DNA of 64,000 bases from contig NZ_CP143545.1 in the NCBI RefSeq assembly GCF_046237625.1, forward strand, positions 3,410,001-3,474,000, written 5' to 3'. Under the pieces are notes generated by a model. The model did not search any database. It worked only from the letters and a program-made list of their open reading frames with translations, and was not told the origin of the DNA. Of the stretch, positions 43,474 through 52,374 are shown piece after piece (within the stretch, counting starts at the first letter, position 1; every line of letters begins with the position of its first letter). The translations under genes and the position numbers were made by a program. The stretch comes from Paraperibacillus esterisolvens. Its GTDB lineage: Bacteria; Bacillota; Bacilli; Bacillales; DSM-1321.

Positions 43474-44029
43474 ATAACGGCAGACTGGCTGCCAGGCTGT
43501 TATACAGCTTAAGGAGCAGGAATGCGGCACCCAGGAGCAAAGTCGACCAGCACATAGTATGAAAGAAGATCATGCCGAATAGCCCGGTGATCGTCATGGA
43601 AGGACTGGTTTTATAGACTAAAAAGATAAAAGCTGTGAGAGTGGTGGCCCCGAAGATGAGGGCAATCCCCGGAATCCATGCAGCACTCAACAGGGAAAGG
43701 AGACCGCCGCCAAAATAGATGACCGACGAAAGCCGGATGTTCTTTAAGACTTTTCCTTCTGCATCCCTTGAAAAGAAAAGCAGCGACAGCTCCAGTATAG
43801 TTGCCGAAATCAACTTCAATGCTGAGAAGAGCATAAAGAAAAGCAGCAGGAACAGGACCAGCAGCGACAGCCTGATTCCGGCCGCCGAAAAAATTTCTCT
43901 CATCCCGGAGTAAAGTCCTGCTTTCTTCAAGAGCTCCAATGATTGTGTCTGCATATACACAGAGAGGGAAAGACTGAATAAAATGATCGACAATAAAGGA
44001 AAGTAGCCAGTTAAGTATGTATTTTTCAT
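43472..44029 (-). CDS. yufK: DUF5366 membrane protein YufK
   Basis: 185 residues with about five membrane helices. The opening MKNTYLTGYFPLLSIILFS and the stretch LIAATILELSLLFFS-type (seen as LISATILELSLLFFSRD) match YufK. Function unknown. ATG 44029 is chosen with GAGGCGG upstream. pbpD/yufK adjacency resembles B. subtilis. Confidence 0.82.
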   Translation of the reverse strand: MKNTYLTGYFPLLSIILFSLSLSVYMQTQSLELLKKAGLYSGMREIFSAAGIRLSLLVLFLLLFFMLFSALKLISATILELSLLFFSRDAEGKVLKNIRLSSVIYFGGGLLSLLSAAWIPGIALIFGATTLTAFIFLVYKTSPSMTITGLFGMIFFHTMCWSTLLLGAAFLLLKLYNSLAASLPL

Positions 44030-44073
44030 TCTCCGCCTCACACCGTCTGTCTAGTTCTAAATAATGTTCATCG

Positions 44074-44457
44074 TTATTTTAGTTTAATAACGGCGAGCGT
44101 GCAACGGGAAATGCAGATCAGCCGATCTTTTTCATCCTTAATGTTGATTTCCCAAACCTGTGTGGTCTTTCCATGATGAAGCACACGGCCGTACGCCATG
44201 ACAATTCCATCCTTCTTGCCCCTGATATGATTCGCATTGATTTCAAGGCCGACAACCCCTTCTATTTCCTTATCGACCAGGTTATAAGCCCCGATGCTGG
44301 CCACTGTCTCAGCCAAGGCAACAGAGGCACCTCCGTGCAGTAGTCCAAAGGGCTGGCGGGTTCTTTCATCAACCGGCATCGATGCCTTTACAAATCCGGG
44401 TGAGGTTTCCTGAATTTCAATGCCAAGTGTGTTGATAAGTGTATTTTCCAAATCCAT
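44074..44457 (-). CDS. yuxO: Hotdog-fold thioesterase, YuxO-like
   Basis: 127 residues. PaaI/4HBT family: QPFGLLHGGASVALAETVAS carries the helix-and-Glu active site, followed by VGLEINANHIRGKKDG. It hydrolyses acyl-CoA; DHNA-CoA in the menaquinone pathway is a known substrate of related proteins, but this one's substrate is unproven. ATG 44457 with GGGAGGA 5 bp upstream. Confidence 0.85.
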   Translation of the reverse strand: MDLENTLINTLGIEIQETSPGFVKASMPVDERTRQPFGLLHGGASVALAETVASIGAYNLVDKEIEGVVGLEINANHIRGKKDGIVMAYGRVLHHGKTTQVWEINIKDEKDRLICISRCTLAVIKLK

Positions 44458-44595
44458 ACTTATTCCTCCCATATATAATGGATGATTGTCACATATTACG
44501 GCTTCAAAAAATATATACTCTGATTGGGCGTGCCCTAAATGAATGGCAGGCCCGTTATGAGCCTGCCTGTCTACTCATCGCTGATTTTTCATTTG

Positions 44596-44856
44596 TTAAT
44601 AGTATCCGCCCGGGACTGCCCCATAGCCAGGGACACCCCCGTAGCCGCCATAAGCTCCATAACCCGGATAAGGTAAGGCCGGTGCGGCAGGGTAAGCGGG
44701 TCCAATAAATGGATAAGGTCTTGGCCGCAGTATTGCGCTCCCTATCAGGCCGCCGACAAGGCCGCCCAGAAATGGTGCGCCAATACCCCAGCCCGGCCCT
44801 CCATAAAAAGGGCCTCTGCCATAGCTGCCACCGCCATAAACCGGTCTATAGCCCAC
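44596..44856 (-). CDS. Gly/Pro/Tyr-rich small protein
   Basis: 86 residues, GTG start at 44856 with AGGAGG 8 bp upstream. Very rich in Gly, Tyr and Pro, with one central hydrophobic segment (GAPFLGGLVGGLIGSAIL). The flanks carry PGYGAYGGYGG-type repeats. Such proteins in Bacillus are often coat- or surface-associated, but no specific function can be given. Confidence 0.6.
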   Translation of the reverse strand: MGYRPVYGGGSYGRGPFYGGPGWGIGAPFLGGLVGGLIGSAILRPRPYPFIGPAYPAAPALPYPGYGAYGGYGGVPGYGAVPGGYY

Positions 44857-44957
44857 AAGAAAAACCTCCTCTTATTTTGCCTTCTTTGTACACTATTACA
44901 TATGCACCAAGTACGGGAAGTGAGTGGGCTAAAAGGCGGCAGCCAGACCGGGTCTGA

Positions 44958-46463
44958 TCAGGATTCCTGCTGGACGAAGCGCTCAACAAACAGGGCAAGA
45001 GTCCTTGTCATAACACCGGTTGCCCCTGAAGTGCCAAGTTCAGTATCTTTTTTGGCGGTAGCCGTTCCTGCTATGTCAAGATGCACCCATGGTGTGTTTT
45101 CTGCAAACTCACCGACAAAAGCCCCGCCCATTATGGCATGGCCTTCACGGCCTGGAGAATTGTTAAGGTCGGCAATCTTGCTGTTCCTCACACGCTTTTT
45201 GTCTTTTTCAGTGATTGGAAGGCGCCAGACAGGCTCACCAGACTCAGCTGAAGCTTCCAGAATCTGTTCAAACAAGGCTTCGTTGTTGGTCATGGCCCCA
45301 GTCATATCAGAACCGAGGGCGATGACCACACCGCCTGTCAGGGTGGCAATATCAACAATATAGCCCGCGCCATGCTGCTTGGCATATGTCACGGCATCAG
45401 CCAGGGCAAGACGGCCCTCTGCGTCTGTATTCAGTACTTCAATCGTTTTTCCGCTCATGGATGTGATAACATCATCCGGCTTGAATGCTGTTCCGCTCAC
45501 CATATTATCGGTGGAAGCAATGACTGCGACCACATTCTGTTCCGGCTGAATTTCCCCGATGATTTCCATGGCCCCAAGAACTGCGGCCGCCCCTGCCATA
45601 TCCGTCTTCATTCCAACCATGCCCTCACGCTGCTTCAACGAATATCCGCCTGTATCGTACGTCACACCTTTACCGACAAGTCCGATTACATTTGTCCAAT
45701 CTTCTTTTCCCTGATATTTCAGGACAATCATACGCGGCTCTTCAGTTGAACCCTGGTTGACCGCTATTAGGGCACCCATGCCAAGCTTTTCAATTTCTTC
45801 ACGGCCAAGAATTTCTGTTTCAAAGCCGTATTTTTCCCCAAGGTTTCTCGAATATTCGGCCAGGTCAGTGGCTGTCAGCATATTAGGAGGCATGTTCACA
45901 AGGTCTCTGGCCGAATTGGTGGCCCGTCCGTATATATGGCCTACTGTAAGTGCTGCATTAATTTCATCGCTGTCTTCAGAAGTGTATACCCGGATTTCTT
46001 CAATTCTTTTTTCCGGCTCGTTTGGCTTCTGCTTGTACCCTTCGAATTTATAGCCGGAAAGTGCAAAGGCTTCACTGAGAGCATGTGCGGCATCTGCCGC
46101 TTCCAGTCCTTCGGCCGCAAAAGAATCAAGATCCACCGAAACGGATGTAAAACGGGAGCCTTCCAGCTCTCTAAATGCTTTTCCGCATGCTTCCCGAAGC
46201 AGATCAAAAGTAATTTGCTTTTCTTTTCCGAGCCCTACGAAAAGCAGCCTTTTAGCACCCAGCTTCCCTAGTGTATGTATTTTGCTCACAGACTTGACCT
46301 TCGCGGATATTTCCCCTTCTTTTAAAAGAGAGGCAAGCTGCCCGTCAAGCTCCTGGTCACATGTCTCAGCAGTTCCTCCCAGCTTATGCTGATTATCATA
46401 TATCCCTATTATTAAGCAATCATGAGCCTGTCCAATATCCAAGTTATTATGTACGTGAAACAT
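44958..46463 (-). CDS. pepA: Leucyl aminopeptidase (M17), PepA/YuiE
   Basis: 501 residues. M17 family: VGKGVTYDTGGYSLK with metal ligands, NTDAEGRLALADA signature, and VDIATLTGGVVIALG. N-terminal macro-like domain precedes it. Releases N-terminal residues from peptides in the cytosol using two divalent metals. Sits next to yuiD as in B. subtilis. Confidence 0.92.
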   Translation of the reverse strand: MFHVHNNLDIGQAHDCLIIGIYDNQHKLGGTAETCDQELDGQLASLLKEGEISAKVKSVSKIHTLGKLGAKRLLFVGLGKEKQITFDLLREACGKAFRELEGSRFTSVSVDLDSFAAEGLEAADAAHALSEAFALSGYKFEGYKQKPNEPEKRIEEIRVYTSEDSDEINAALTVGHIYGRATNSARDLVNMPPNMLTATDLAEYSRNLGEKYGFETEILGREEIEKLGMGALIAVNQGSTEEPRMIVLKYQGKEDWTNVIGLVGKGVTYDTGGYSLKQREGMVGMKTDMAGAAAVLGAMEIIGEIQPEQNVVAVIASTDNMVSGTAFKPDDVITSMSGKTIEVLNTDAEGRLALADAVTYAKQHGAGYIVDIATLTGGVVIALGSDMTGAMTNNEALFEQILEASAESGEPVWRLPITEKDKKRVRNSKIADLNNSPGREGHAIMGGAFVGEFAENTPWVHLDIAGTATAKKDTELGTSGATGVMTRTLALFVERFVQQES

Positions 46464-46691
46464 AAAAGCACCTCCAGCATAGTATCAACCTCATTATACT
46501 AAATTTTTCATTTATTTCGAATTAAACATTTTATATTACCTAATTAATTTCACCTCTTTTTTACACTTCATCATAAGCTGTAGAAAATTAATCTGATGTT
46601 TAGCTTTCTTTTGATTGGTTTAAAGGAATACTATAAAGAAAATTTTAGTTATACTTTTAGTGTGAAATATATGATATTAAAGGAGACGCTT

Positions 46692-47168
46692 ATGGACTTA
46701 TTATTGAATTTCCCCCTGCTGGCTGCACTTGCCGCTATTTTTTTCGCGCAATTTGTAAAGGTGCCCATCCAATATATTGCCTTAAGAAAATGGGATTGGT
46801 CATTATTAAACAGCACGGGAGGAATGCCCAGCTCCCACTCGGCAGCGGTAACTGCACTGGCAACAGCAGTGGCACTGGAAAGCGGCCTTGACTCTACTGT
46901 ATTTGGGGTTGCTGCCCTTTTTGCCATCATTACCATGTTTGATGCGACAGGGGTGCGCAGGCAGGCAGGCGAACAGGCTGCAGTCTTGAACAAGCTGGTG
47001 ACCGATTTCGGCAAGTTCACCGCCGAAGCTAAGAACTGGCCGCAAAAGGACCCGAAAGAAAAGCGTAAAGAATTAAAAACTCTTCTCGGCCATAAACCGA
47101 TCGAAGTATTTTTCGGGGGGCTGACAGGGATCATTCTTACGCTGATCCTGGATATGATATTTAAATAA
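46692..47168 (+). CDS. yuiD: Divergent PAP2 family protein YuiD (DUF212)
   Basis: 158 residues, same length as YuiD. Membrane protein with the modified acid-phosphatase motif GGMPSSHSAAVTALAT and the closing helix FGGLTGIILTLILDMIF. Presumably a lipid- or polyprenyl-phosphate-related enzyme. ATG 46692 has AAAGGAG upstream. Confidence 0.88.
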   Translation: MDLLLNFPLLAALAAIFFAQFVKVPIQYIALRKWDWSLLNSTGGMPSSHSAAVTALATAVALESGLDSTVFGVAALFAIITMFDATGVRRQAGEQAAVLNKLVTDFGKFTAEAKNWPQKDPKEKRKELKTLLGHKPIEVFFGGLTGIILTLILDMIFK

Positions 47169-47181
47169 TGAGGGAGACAGG

Positions 47182-47985
47182 ATGAAACTAATTTCGATTT
47201 GCCCAAGCAATACCGAACTTTGTGCGTTCCTCGGCATTGAGGATCAGCTGGCTGCCATTGATGATTATTCAGACTGGCCAGCTTCCATTACCCGCCTTCC
47301 GAGACTCGGACCTGACTTATCCATTGATATGGATAAGCTTGAGAGCATGGAACCGGATCTTGTTCTGGCTTCCTTGAGTGTTCCTGGAATGGAAAAGAAC
47401 ATTGCAGAATTAGAAAAAAGAGAGATTCCCCATATAGTGCTTAATCCGCAGTCCCTGTCGGACATTGCCAGGGACTTGGAAGCATTGAATGCGCTGGTCC
47501 CTGCCGACAATGCAGAAGGCAAAATCAGAAACTATAAGTCACTTATTGCAGAAATGAAGGAAATCTCCCAGAATGTTCCTTACAGGCCCTCCCTTTATTG
47601 GGAATGGTGGCCAAAACCTATTTTCACCCCAGGCGCCCTTAATTGGCTGACAGAAATAAGCGAGCTGGCAGGAGGTTTCAATGCTTTCCGTGATGTTGAG
47701 CTTGCCAGCGTTCAGACAGACCCTGAGGATGTGCTGGGGAGGAATCCCGATTATATCTGCCTTGCCTGGGTCGGTGTTCCCTCCCGGAAAGTGAAGCCGG
47801 CAGCCGTAAAAAAACGGCCAGGGTGGGAATCACTGCCGGCAGTGAGGGATGACAGAATCCTTATCCTAGAAGAGCCGCTGTATTGCCGGCCTTCTCCGCG
47901 ATTACTGGATGGCCTCGTAAAGCTTGCCGGGATTCTGCATCCTGATCTATACCGCGGAGTGGACACTCGGAGTCTCTGGAAGTAA
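47182..47985 (+). CDS. Cytoplasmic BtuF-like (cobalamin/siderophore-binding fold) protein
   Basis: 267 residues. Starts directly with SICPSNTELCAFLGIEDQLAAIDDYSDWP, the N-terminal strand of a class III binding protein, with no signal peptide or lipobox. MEPDLVLASLSVPG and LYWEWWPKPIFTPGALNWL are typical of cobalamin-binding BtuF relatives. It follows yuiD by 13 bp, so they are probably co-transcribed. A role as an intracellular corrinoid or tetrapyrrole binder is possible; there is no partner permease here. Confidence 0.75.
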   Translation: MKLISICPSNTELCAFLGIEDQLAAIDDYSDWPASITRLPRLGPDLSIDMDKLESMEPDLVLASLSVPGMEKNIAELEKREIPHIVLNPQSLSDIARDLEALNALVPADNAEGKIRNYKSLIAEMKEISQNVPYRPSLYWEWWPKPIFTPGALNWLTEISELAGGFNAFRDVELASVQTDPEDVLGRNPDYICLAWVGVPSRKVKPAAVKKRPGWESLPAVRDDRILILEEPLYCRPSPRLLDGLVKLAGILHPDLYRGVDTRSLWK

Positions 47986-48026
47986 ATGAAAGGGAGTGTG
48001 CCATGGCACACTCCCTGCTGTTTATG

Positions 48027-48707
48027 TTATTGATTTTCCTTATTTATGTATGACTGGCGGAATACCTGAAGGTTTTTATCTTCATTCAAGGCCTTCAGCC
48101 TGCTCTCAGAGAGGCTTCCCTTCCCGCGTTCGATAATGTAGACATCAAGGGTCTTTTTCCCCCATTGTGTATACACATCTTCTATTGTGTTAAAGAACAG
48201 ATCCAGTTCTTTTCCCTTAATGGCTCCTCCCTTGTCGGCAACCACACCATATCCATAACCAGGGATGAATAATACCGTTCCCAGGGGAAAGACTTTTAAA
48301 TCAGCCGCTACAGTGGAGAACAAATCACGTTTTACCTTAACTCCAGAATATGTAATGCCAAAGCTTGGACTGTCTTTTGTTTTACCCGTGGATTCAAAGC
48401 CGGCTGTATAGCCGGTGGCAGTCACCGTAGCCCTTGGATACTTCGTCCAGTCCTTATCCTCAAGGACCGGTGATGTTTTTGCTTCTGCTGTAACAGAAGC
48501 TGCCTTCAAGGCATTAGGCACGAATCGCTTTATGGTTTTATTGCCCAGGCCGAGATAACGGGATAAAAAGGGATGAAGTCCCTGGGCACTGCCAAGGACA
48601 AGTTGTTCTGCCTTCACGCCTGTAAGGCTGTAGTATGTAGAGTGTAAAGCAAAGATCAGCAGGCAGAGCAGCCCTGCCCGAACGAAATGCTTTTTTATAT
48701 TTATCAA
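48027..48707 (-). CDS. yuiC: 3D-domain protein YuiC
   Basis: 226 residues. An N-terminal membrane anchor (AGLLCLLIFALHSTYYSL) is followed by a 3D domain: ATVTATGYTAGF, KRDLFSTVAADLKVFPLGTVLFI and VVADKGGAIKGKELDLFF with the three conserved Asp residues. Related to MltA-like lytic transglycosylases (stationary-phase survival Sps group). TTG 48707 is chosen, with GAGGAGTGG upstream; the longer frame to 48818 is disfavoured. Confidence 0.78.
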   Translation of the reverse strand: MINIKKHFVRAGLLCLLIFALHSTYYSLTGVKAEQLVLGSAQGLHPFLSRYLGLGNKTIKRFVPNALKAASVTAEAKTSPVLEDKDWTKYPRATVTATGYTAGFESTGKTKDSPSFGITYSGVKVKRDLFSTVAADLKVFPLGTVLFIPGYGYGVVADKGGAIKGKELDLFFNTIEDVYTQWGKKTLDVYIIERGKGSLSESRLKALNEDKNLQVFRQSYINKENQ

Positions 48708-48870
48708 GAAAAATTCCACTCCTCTCTCCCTTATTACTTCCCAATCTGAAAAGAAATATTCCAATTGGAGTAAAACAAATAGGAGAGAGAGGCGGATCAG
48801 TACTGCTGAAATAGACAATCAGGCAATTAAAAAAAGCCAGGTCAGGAGAACTCCTAAACCAGGCCTTTGA

Positions 48871-49188
48871 TTAAAACATTCTATAACCTCTTTGGCGCAG
48901 CATTCTAATGGTGACCCCGGCCATTGCCGCTCCAAGAAAGCCGCAGGAAAGAATCAGGATATCTGCAAAGTGCAGTGACAGGATTTTATCCCAAAGCTTT
49001 GGGAAAGCCGTTCCAGGCTGGCTGAAATAAGCCGGGACTTTCTGGTCATTTATGAACATCGCTGCAATGACCGGATAACAAATGGCAACTACCCATGTTT
49101 TCCTCAACAGCATATTTAAGATGAATCCAATGCCGAACAACAATACAAAAAATAGAAGCATAGATATGATTAGAATGGCTATATTCAC
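48871..49188 (-). CDS. yuiB: Membrane protein YuiB
   Basis: 105 residues with three membrane helices, beginning MNIAILIISMLLFFV and with LRKTWVVAICYPVIAAMF. Matches the YuiB family in length and context (yuiA-yuiB-yuiC). Function unknown. Confidence 0.82.
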   Translation of the reverse strand: MNIAILIISMLLFFVLLFGIGFILNMLLRKTWVVAICYPVIAAMFINDQKVPAYFSQPGTAFPKLWDKILSLHFADILILSCGFLGAAMAGVTIRMLRQRGYRMF

Positions 49189-49281
49189 GTTTTTCTGCCC
49201 TCCCCAGACGCATCAATATAAGTTTACTTAAAGACCATCCCGGCGTCAATAACTCAGAAAGGGACTTCTTTGCTGCTTCAA

Positions 49282-49310
49282 AAAAAAACTCCGCCAAGTC
49301 AGGGGGAGTC
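49282..49310 (-). terminator. Terminator between yuiA and yuiB
   Basis: ACTCC/GGAGT stem with eight or more T residues on the minus strand, just after the yuiA stop. It would limit transcription into yuiB. Confidence 0.7.
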
Positions 49311-49434
49311 AGCACGCTTCTTTTTTTTCTTTCCCGCTTCCATTGCAGCAGGCGCAAGTTTCAGTGCCGCCTAATAGCAGCTGAAAATATCCATTCCCAG
49401 AGCAATATGAACAGTCGGTTTGATTTCTCTTCAT
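49309..49434 (-). CDS. yuiA: Small zinc-finger-like protein YuiA
   Basis: 41 residues. Two CxxC knuckles, TDCSYCSGNG and TCACCNGSG, separated by YFQLLLGGTE, resembling the DnaJ-type zinc modules and the tiny YuiA of B. subtilis. ATG 49434 has AAGGAG upstream; an overlapping ATG seven bases earlier is in another frame. Probably binds zinc. Role unknown. Confidence 0.7.
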   Translation of the reverse strand: MKRNQTDCSYCSGNGYFQLLLGGTETCACCNGSGKEKKEAC

Positions 49435-49655
49435 TCTTCATCTCTCCTTAAAAAGTAATTTGTTAGATACTATAACAGGTTCCATTATTAAGACAAAACT
49501 CTATATGGGGGCATATTCCTCCATGTAAACGGATACATCCTCCCTTTTCTTTCATATTCAGGGTCATGGTTAAAAATTCAGAATATTTAAACTAAATGAC
49601 TTTTTAGCTATATATAAATAAAAAAGGCTGCCATCGGCAGCCTTTTTAATGATGA

Positions 49656-50873
49656 TTATAAGAATTTGAATTTTCCTTTTTTCAGGGTAAGGCCCACTCC
49701 GCCGATCATGAACAGGGCGCGGTTATCAACCATTTTTTTCATTATGGATGCTTTTGTTCCTGTAACCTTCTTACCAAATACAACACCGATCGCATCGTCT
49801 TCACCCAGCGAGCATACAGTCCCTTTATTATCAAAATGGAACGTTTCAAGATTTTCCTGCTGGCGTACGAGCGCAGTAATGTTCTTCGCCACAAGCTCCC
49901 CTTGCTGCATGGCAATTTGAGCTGTAGGAGGATAAGGGCGGTTGATTTCTTCATTTATGACCAATGAGCTGTCACCGATGATGAATATATCTTCATGACC
50001 CGGCACACGCAGGGTAGGATCTACCTTAACGCGTCCCCTCATCGCTTCAATTCCGGATTTTTCAATGACCGAGTTTCCGCGGACACCGGCAGCCCATACA
50101 ACTGTACCTGCCTTGATTTCTTCCACTTCCTCTTCGCCCTTCCCGACTATGATGCCTTCTGGGGTAGCTTCTTTGATGGCAGTGCCAATCTTGAATTCCA
50201 CACCCTTTTTCTCCAATTGGGAAACAGCATAGCTTACAAGTTCAGGATCAAATCCTGGAAGCACCATAGGAGCTGCTTCCACGCATATGATGCGGACCTT
50301 GTGGTAGTCTACATCAAATTCTTTGCAAAGCTCCGGAATGCGGTTAGTCAGCTCGCCAAGAAATTCAATGCCCGTGAAACCGGCACCGCCGACAATAATT
50401 GTCAGACGCTCATCTTTTTTTACAGCTTCATTATGGTAGGTAGCAAACTGATATTCGATATGCTCCCTGATCTGGCGCGCGCTGTTTACGTTAGAAATTG
50501 TAAATGCATGTTCCTTAAGTCCCTGGATCCCGAATGTCTCAGGCTCTCCGCCAAGGGCAGCCACCAGGTAATCATAGCCAACTTCGCCATTTTCAAGGAT
50601 GACCATTTTTTCTTCTGTCTTAATTTCCACGACAGCATCCTGAATAAAGTCAACTTTGTTCTTATCAATAACATCACGGATATCGTAACGTACACGATCC
50701 GGGCTCAGCGTGCCGGCTGAAGCCTCATGAAGCCAGGTCGTTTCATAATGATAATCATTTTTGTTCACCAATACGATATCTGCTTCGTTAACTCCAAGGG
50801 ACTTCTGCAGTCTTGTCGCTACCATCAATCCGCCGTATCCAGCTCCAAGGATTACAATTTTAGGCTTTTTCAC
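49656..50873 (-). CDS. yumB: Type II NADH dehydrogenase, YumB-like
   Basis: 405 residues. FAD site VILGAGYGGLMVATRL, NAD site IVGGAGFTGIEFLGEL, DIFIIGDSS, and the hydrophobic C-terminus SIMKKMVDNRALFMIGGVGLTLKKGK typical of NDH-2. It feeds electrons from NADH to menaquinone. GTG 50873 is chosen; the upstream GTG at 50888 overlaps the AAAGGTGG site. Confidence 0.88.
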   Translation of the reverse strand: MKKPKIVILGAGYGGLMVATRLQKSLGVNEADIVLVNKNDYHYETTWLHEASAGTLSPDRVRYDIRDVIDKNKVDFIQDAVVEIKTEEKMVILENGEVGYDYLVAALGGEPETFGIQGLKEHAFTISNVNSARQIREHIEYQFATYHNEAVKKDERLTIIVGGAGFTGIEFLGELTNRIPELCKEFDVDYHKVRIICVEAAPMVLPGFDPELVSYAVSQLEKKGVEFKIGTAIKEATPEGIIVGKGEEEVEEIKAGTVVWAAGVRGNSVIEKSGIEAMRGRVKVDPTLRVPGHEDIFIIGDSSLVINEEINRPYPPTAQIAMQQGELVAKNITALVRQQENLETFHFDNKGTVCSLGEDDAIGVVFGKKVTGTKASIMKKMVDNRALFMIGGVGLTLKKGKFKFL

Positions 50874-50971
50874 TAGTATCAAATCCACCTTTATATATAT
50901 ATAGTTAGTTTCTTATGTGCCAAATCACTACAAATCATACTTGTAATTTCATTATAATATAAACCTTAAGT

Positions 50972-50989
50972 TTGTGATGTAATTCACGA
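50972..50989. promoter_or_regulatory. Rex/Fnr-like operator between yumB and yumC
   Basis: TTGTGATGTAATTCACGA matches 14 of 18 positions of the Rex box TTGTGAAATATTTCACAA, and contains TGTGA-N6-TCAC as in Fnr/Crp sites. It lies about 100 bp upstream of yumB near a TATAAT (minus strand), so it could repress yumB when NADH/NAD is low or respond to oxygen. Confidence 0.5.
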
Positions 50990-51268
50990 ACTAGTTCAAA
51001 AAAATGTTAGAGATTTGTCACAGAATGTTAACATTGCCCTAAAGACAATCTTATTCTTTTTGAGCCGACATTTCAAGTCAAGATACCTTATTTTCCGCTC
51101 TTATTTTTCAAATGCATTTACGGCAGACAGGTGCCGCCGCCCGGAAAAATTAATTCAATATTCTGTTTGTTCACTATTTTCCTTCATGTTTTTAAGGCTG
51201 TGACGGGACTATCAAAATTGTTTTGTGTTAAAATAGTAAAAGATTTTATTTCTTTGGGGGGTTAATGT
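50990..51268. other. Divergent yumB-yumC intergenic region
   Basis: No gene is seen between the operator and the yumC start. A TAAAAT -10-like element lies about 35 bp before the yumC GTG. Confidence 0.4.
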
Positions 51269-52264
51269 GTGAAAGAGAACGAAACTGTATTTGACATAAC
51301 GATCATTGGAGGCGGGCCAACCGGGCTTTTCACGGCTTTTTACGGCGGGATGCGCCAGGCTTCCGTTAAAATTATAGAAAGCCTTCCACAGCTTGGCGGA
51401 CAGTTATCAGCCCTCTATCCGGAAAAGTATATCTATGATGTAGCGGGATTCCCAAAGGTTCGGGCCCAGGAACTGGTGGACAACCTGAAGGAACAGATGG
51501 CAAAGTTTGAACCTGAAGTCTGCCTCGAACAGGCAGTTGAAAAGGTGGAAAAACAAGCGGACGGTATTTTCAAGATAACAACCAACAATGAGATCCACTA
51601 TACCAAAACCATTATCATCACAGCCGGGAACGGCGCATTCCAGCCGCGCAGGCTGGAACTTGAGAATGCACGTGAGTATGAGAGCAAAAATCTCCATTAT
51701 TTCATTGATGACCTCAATAAATTTGCCGGCCAGAAGGTTGTGGTCTTCGGCGGCGGTGATTCTGCCGTTGACTGGGCGCTAATGCTCGAACCCATCGCCG
51801 AAAAGGTGACGATCATTCACAGAAGAGATAAGTTCCGTGCCCACGAGCACAGCGTGGAAAATCTGATGAATTCCAAGGTAGAGGTCATGACTCCTTACAT
51901 TCCTTCGGAAATCATCGGTGATGAGAATGGCATAAAACAGGTGATCGTAGAGAGCGCTAAGGGCGAAGAGAAAGAAGTGATCGATGTGGACGCCGTTATT
52001 GTAAACTACGGCTTTGTTTCCTCACTCGGACCGATTAAGGAATGGGAGCTTGAGATCGAAAAAAACTCCATTGTAGTGAATTCTAAAATGGAAACCAATA
52101 TCCCGGGCATCTATGCTGCAGGTGATATCTGCACATATGACGGCAAGGCCAAGCTCATTGCTACGGGATTCGGTGAAGCACCGACAGCCGTCAATAATGC
52201 CAAGGCTTATATCGATCCTAAAGCGCGTGTCCAGCCGCTTCACAGCACATCCTTATTCTCATAA
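51269..52264 (+). CDS. yumC: Ferredoxin--NADP reductase YumC
   Basis: 331 residues, thioredoxin-reductase-like FNR lacking the CxxC. FAD site GGGPTGLFTAFYGGMR, NADP site VFGGGDSAVDWAL and HRRDKFRAHE, and IYAAGDICTYDGKAKLIATG. It reduces ferredoxin or flavodoxin with NADPH. GTG start with GGGGGG upstream. Followed by a terminator. Confidence 0.92.
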   Translation: MKENETVFDITIIGGGPTGLFTAFYGGMRQASVKIIESLPQLGGQLSALYPEKYIYDVAGFPKVRAQELVDNLKEQMAKFEPEVCLEQAVEKVEKQADGIFKITTNNEIHYTKTIIITAGNGAFQPRRLELENAREYESKNLHYFIDDLNKFAGQKVVVFGGGDSAVDWALMLEPIAEKVTIIHRRDKFRAHEHSVENLMNSKVEVMTPYIPSEIIGDENGIKQVIVESAKGEEKEVIDVDAVIVNYGFVSSLGPIKEWELEIEKNSIVVNSKMETNIPGIYAAGDICTYDGKAKLIATGFGEAPTAVNNAKAYIDPKARVQPLHSTSLFS

Positions 52265-52270
52265 AGATCA

Positions 52271-52298
52271 AAGCCGCCAGACAGGCGGCTTTTTTTTT
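52271..52298 (+). terminator. Terminator of yumC
   Basis: GCCGCC/GGCGGC stem with a 5-nt loop, then nine T residues. Confidence 0.85.
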
Positions 52299-52330
52299 GC
52301 GAAAATGCCTGCTGCCTGCAGTATGAATTG

Positions 52331-52369
52331 AAAAAGCGCCCCCTTAACCGTTTGAAGGCAGGAGGCGCC
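52331..52369 (-). terminator. Terminator of the yfmS-like gene
   Basis: GCGCC-rich stem on the minus strand with five T residues following. Confidence 0.6.
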
Positions 52370-52374
52370 GCAAA

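Noticed and set aside
49046..49357. 103-codon minus frame overlapping yuiA and yuiB
   Set aside because: It runs through a terminator and is in a different frame from two better-supported genes.
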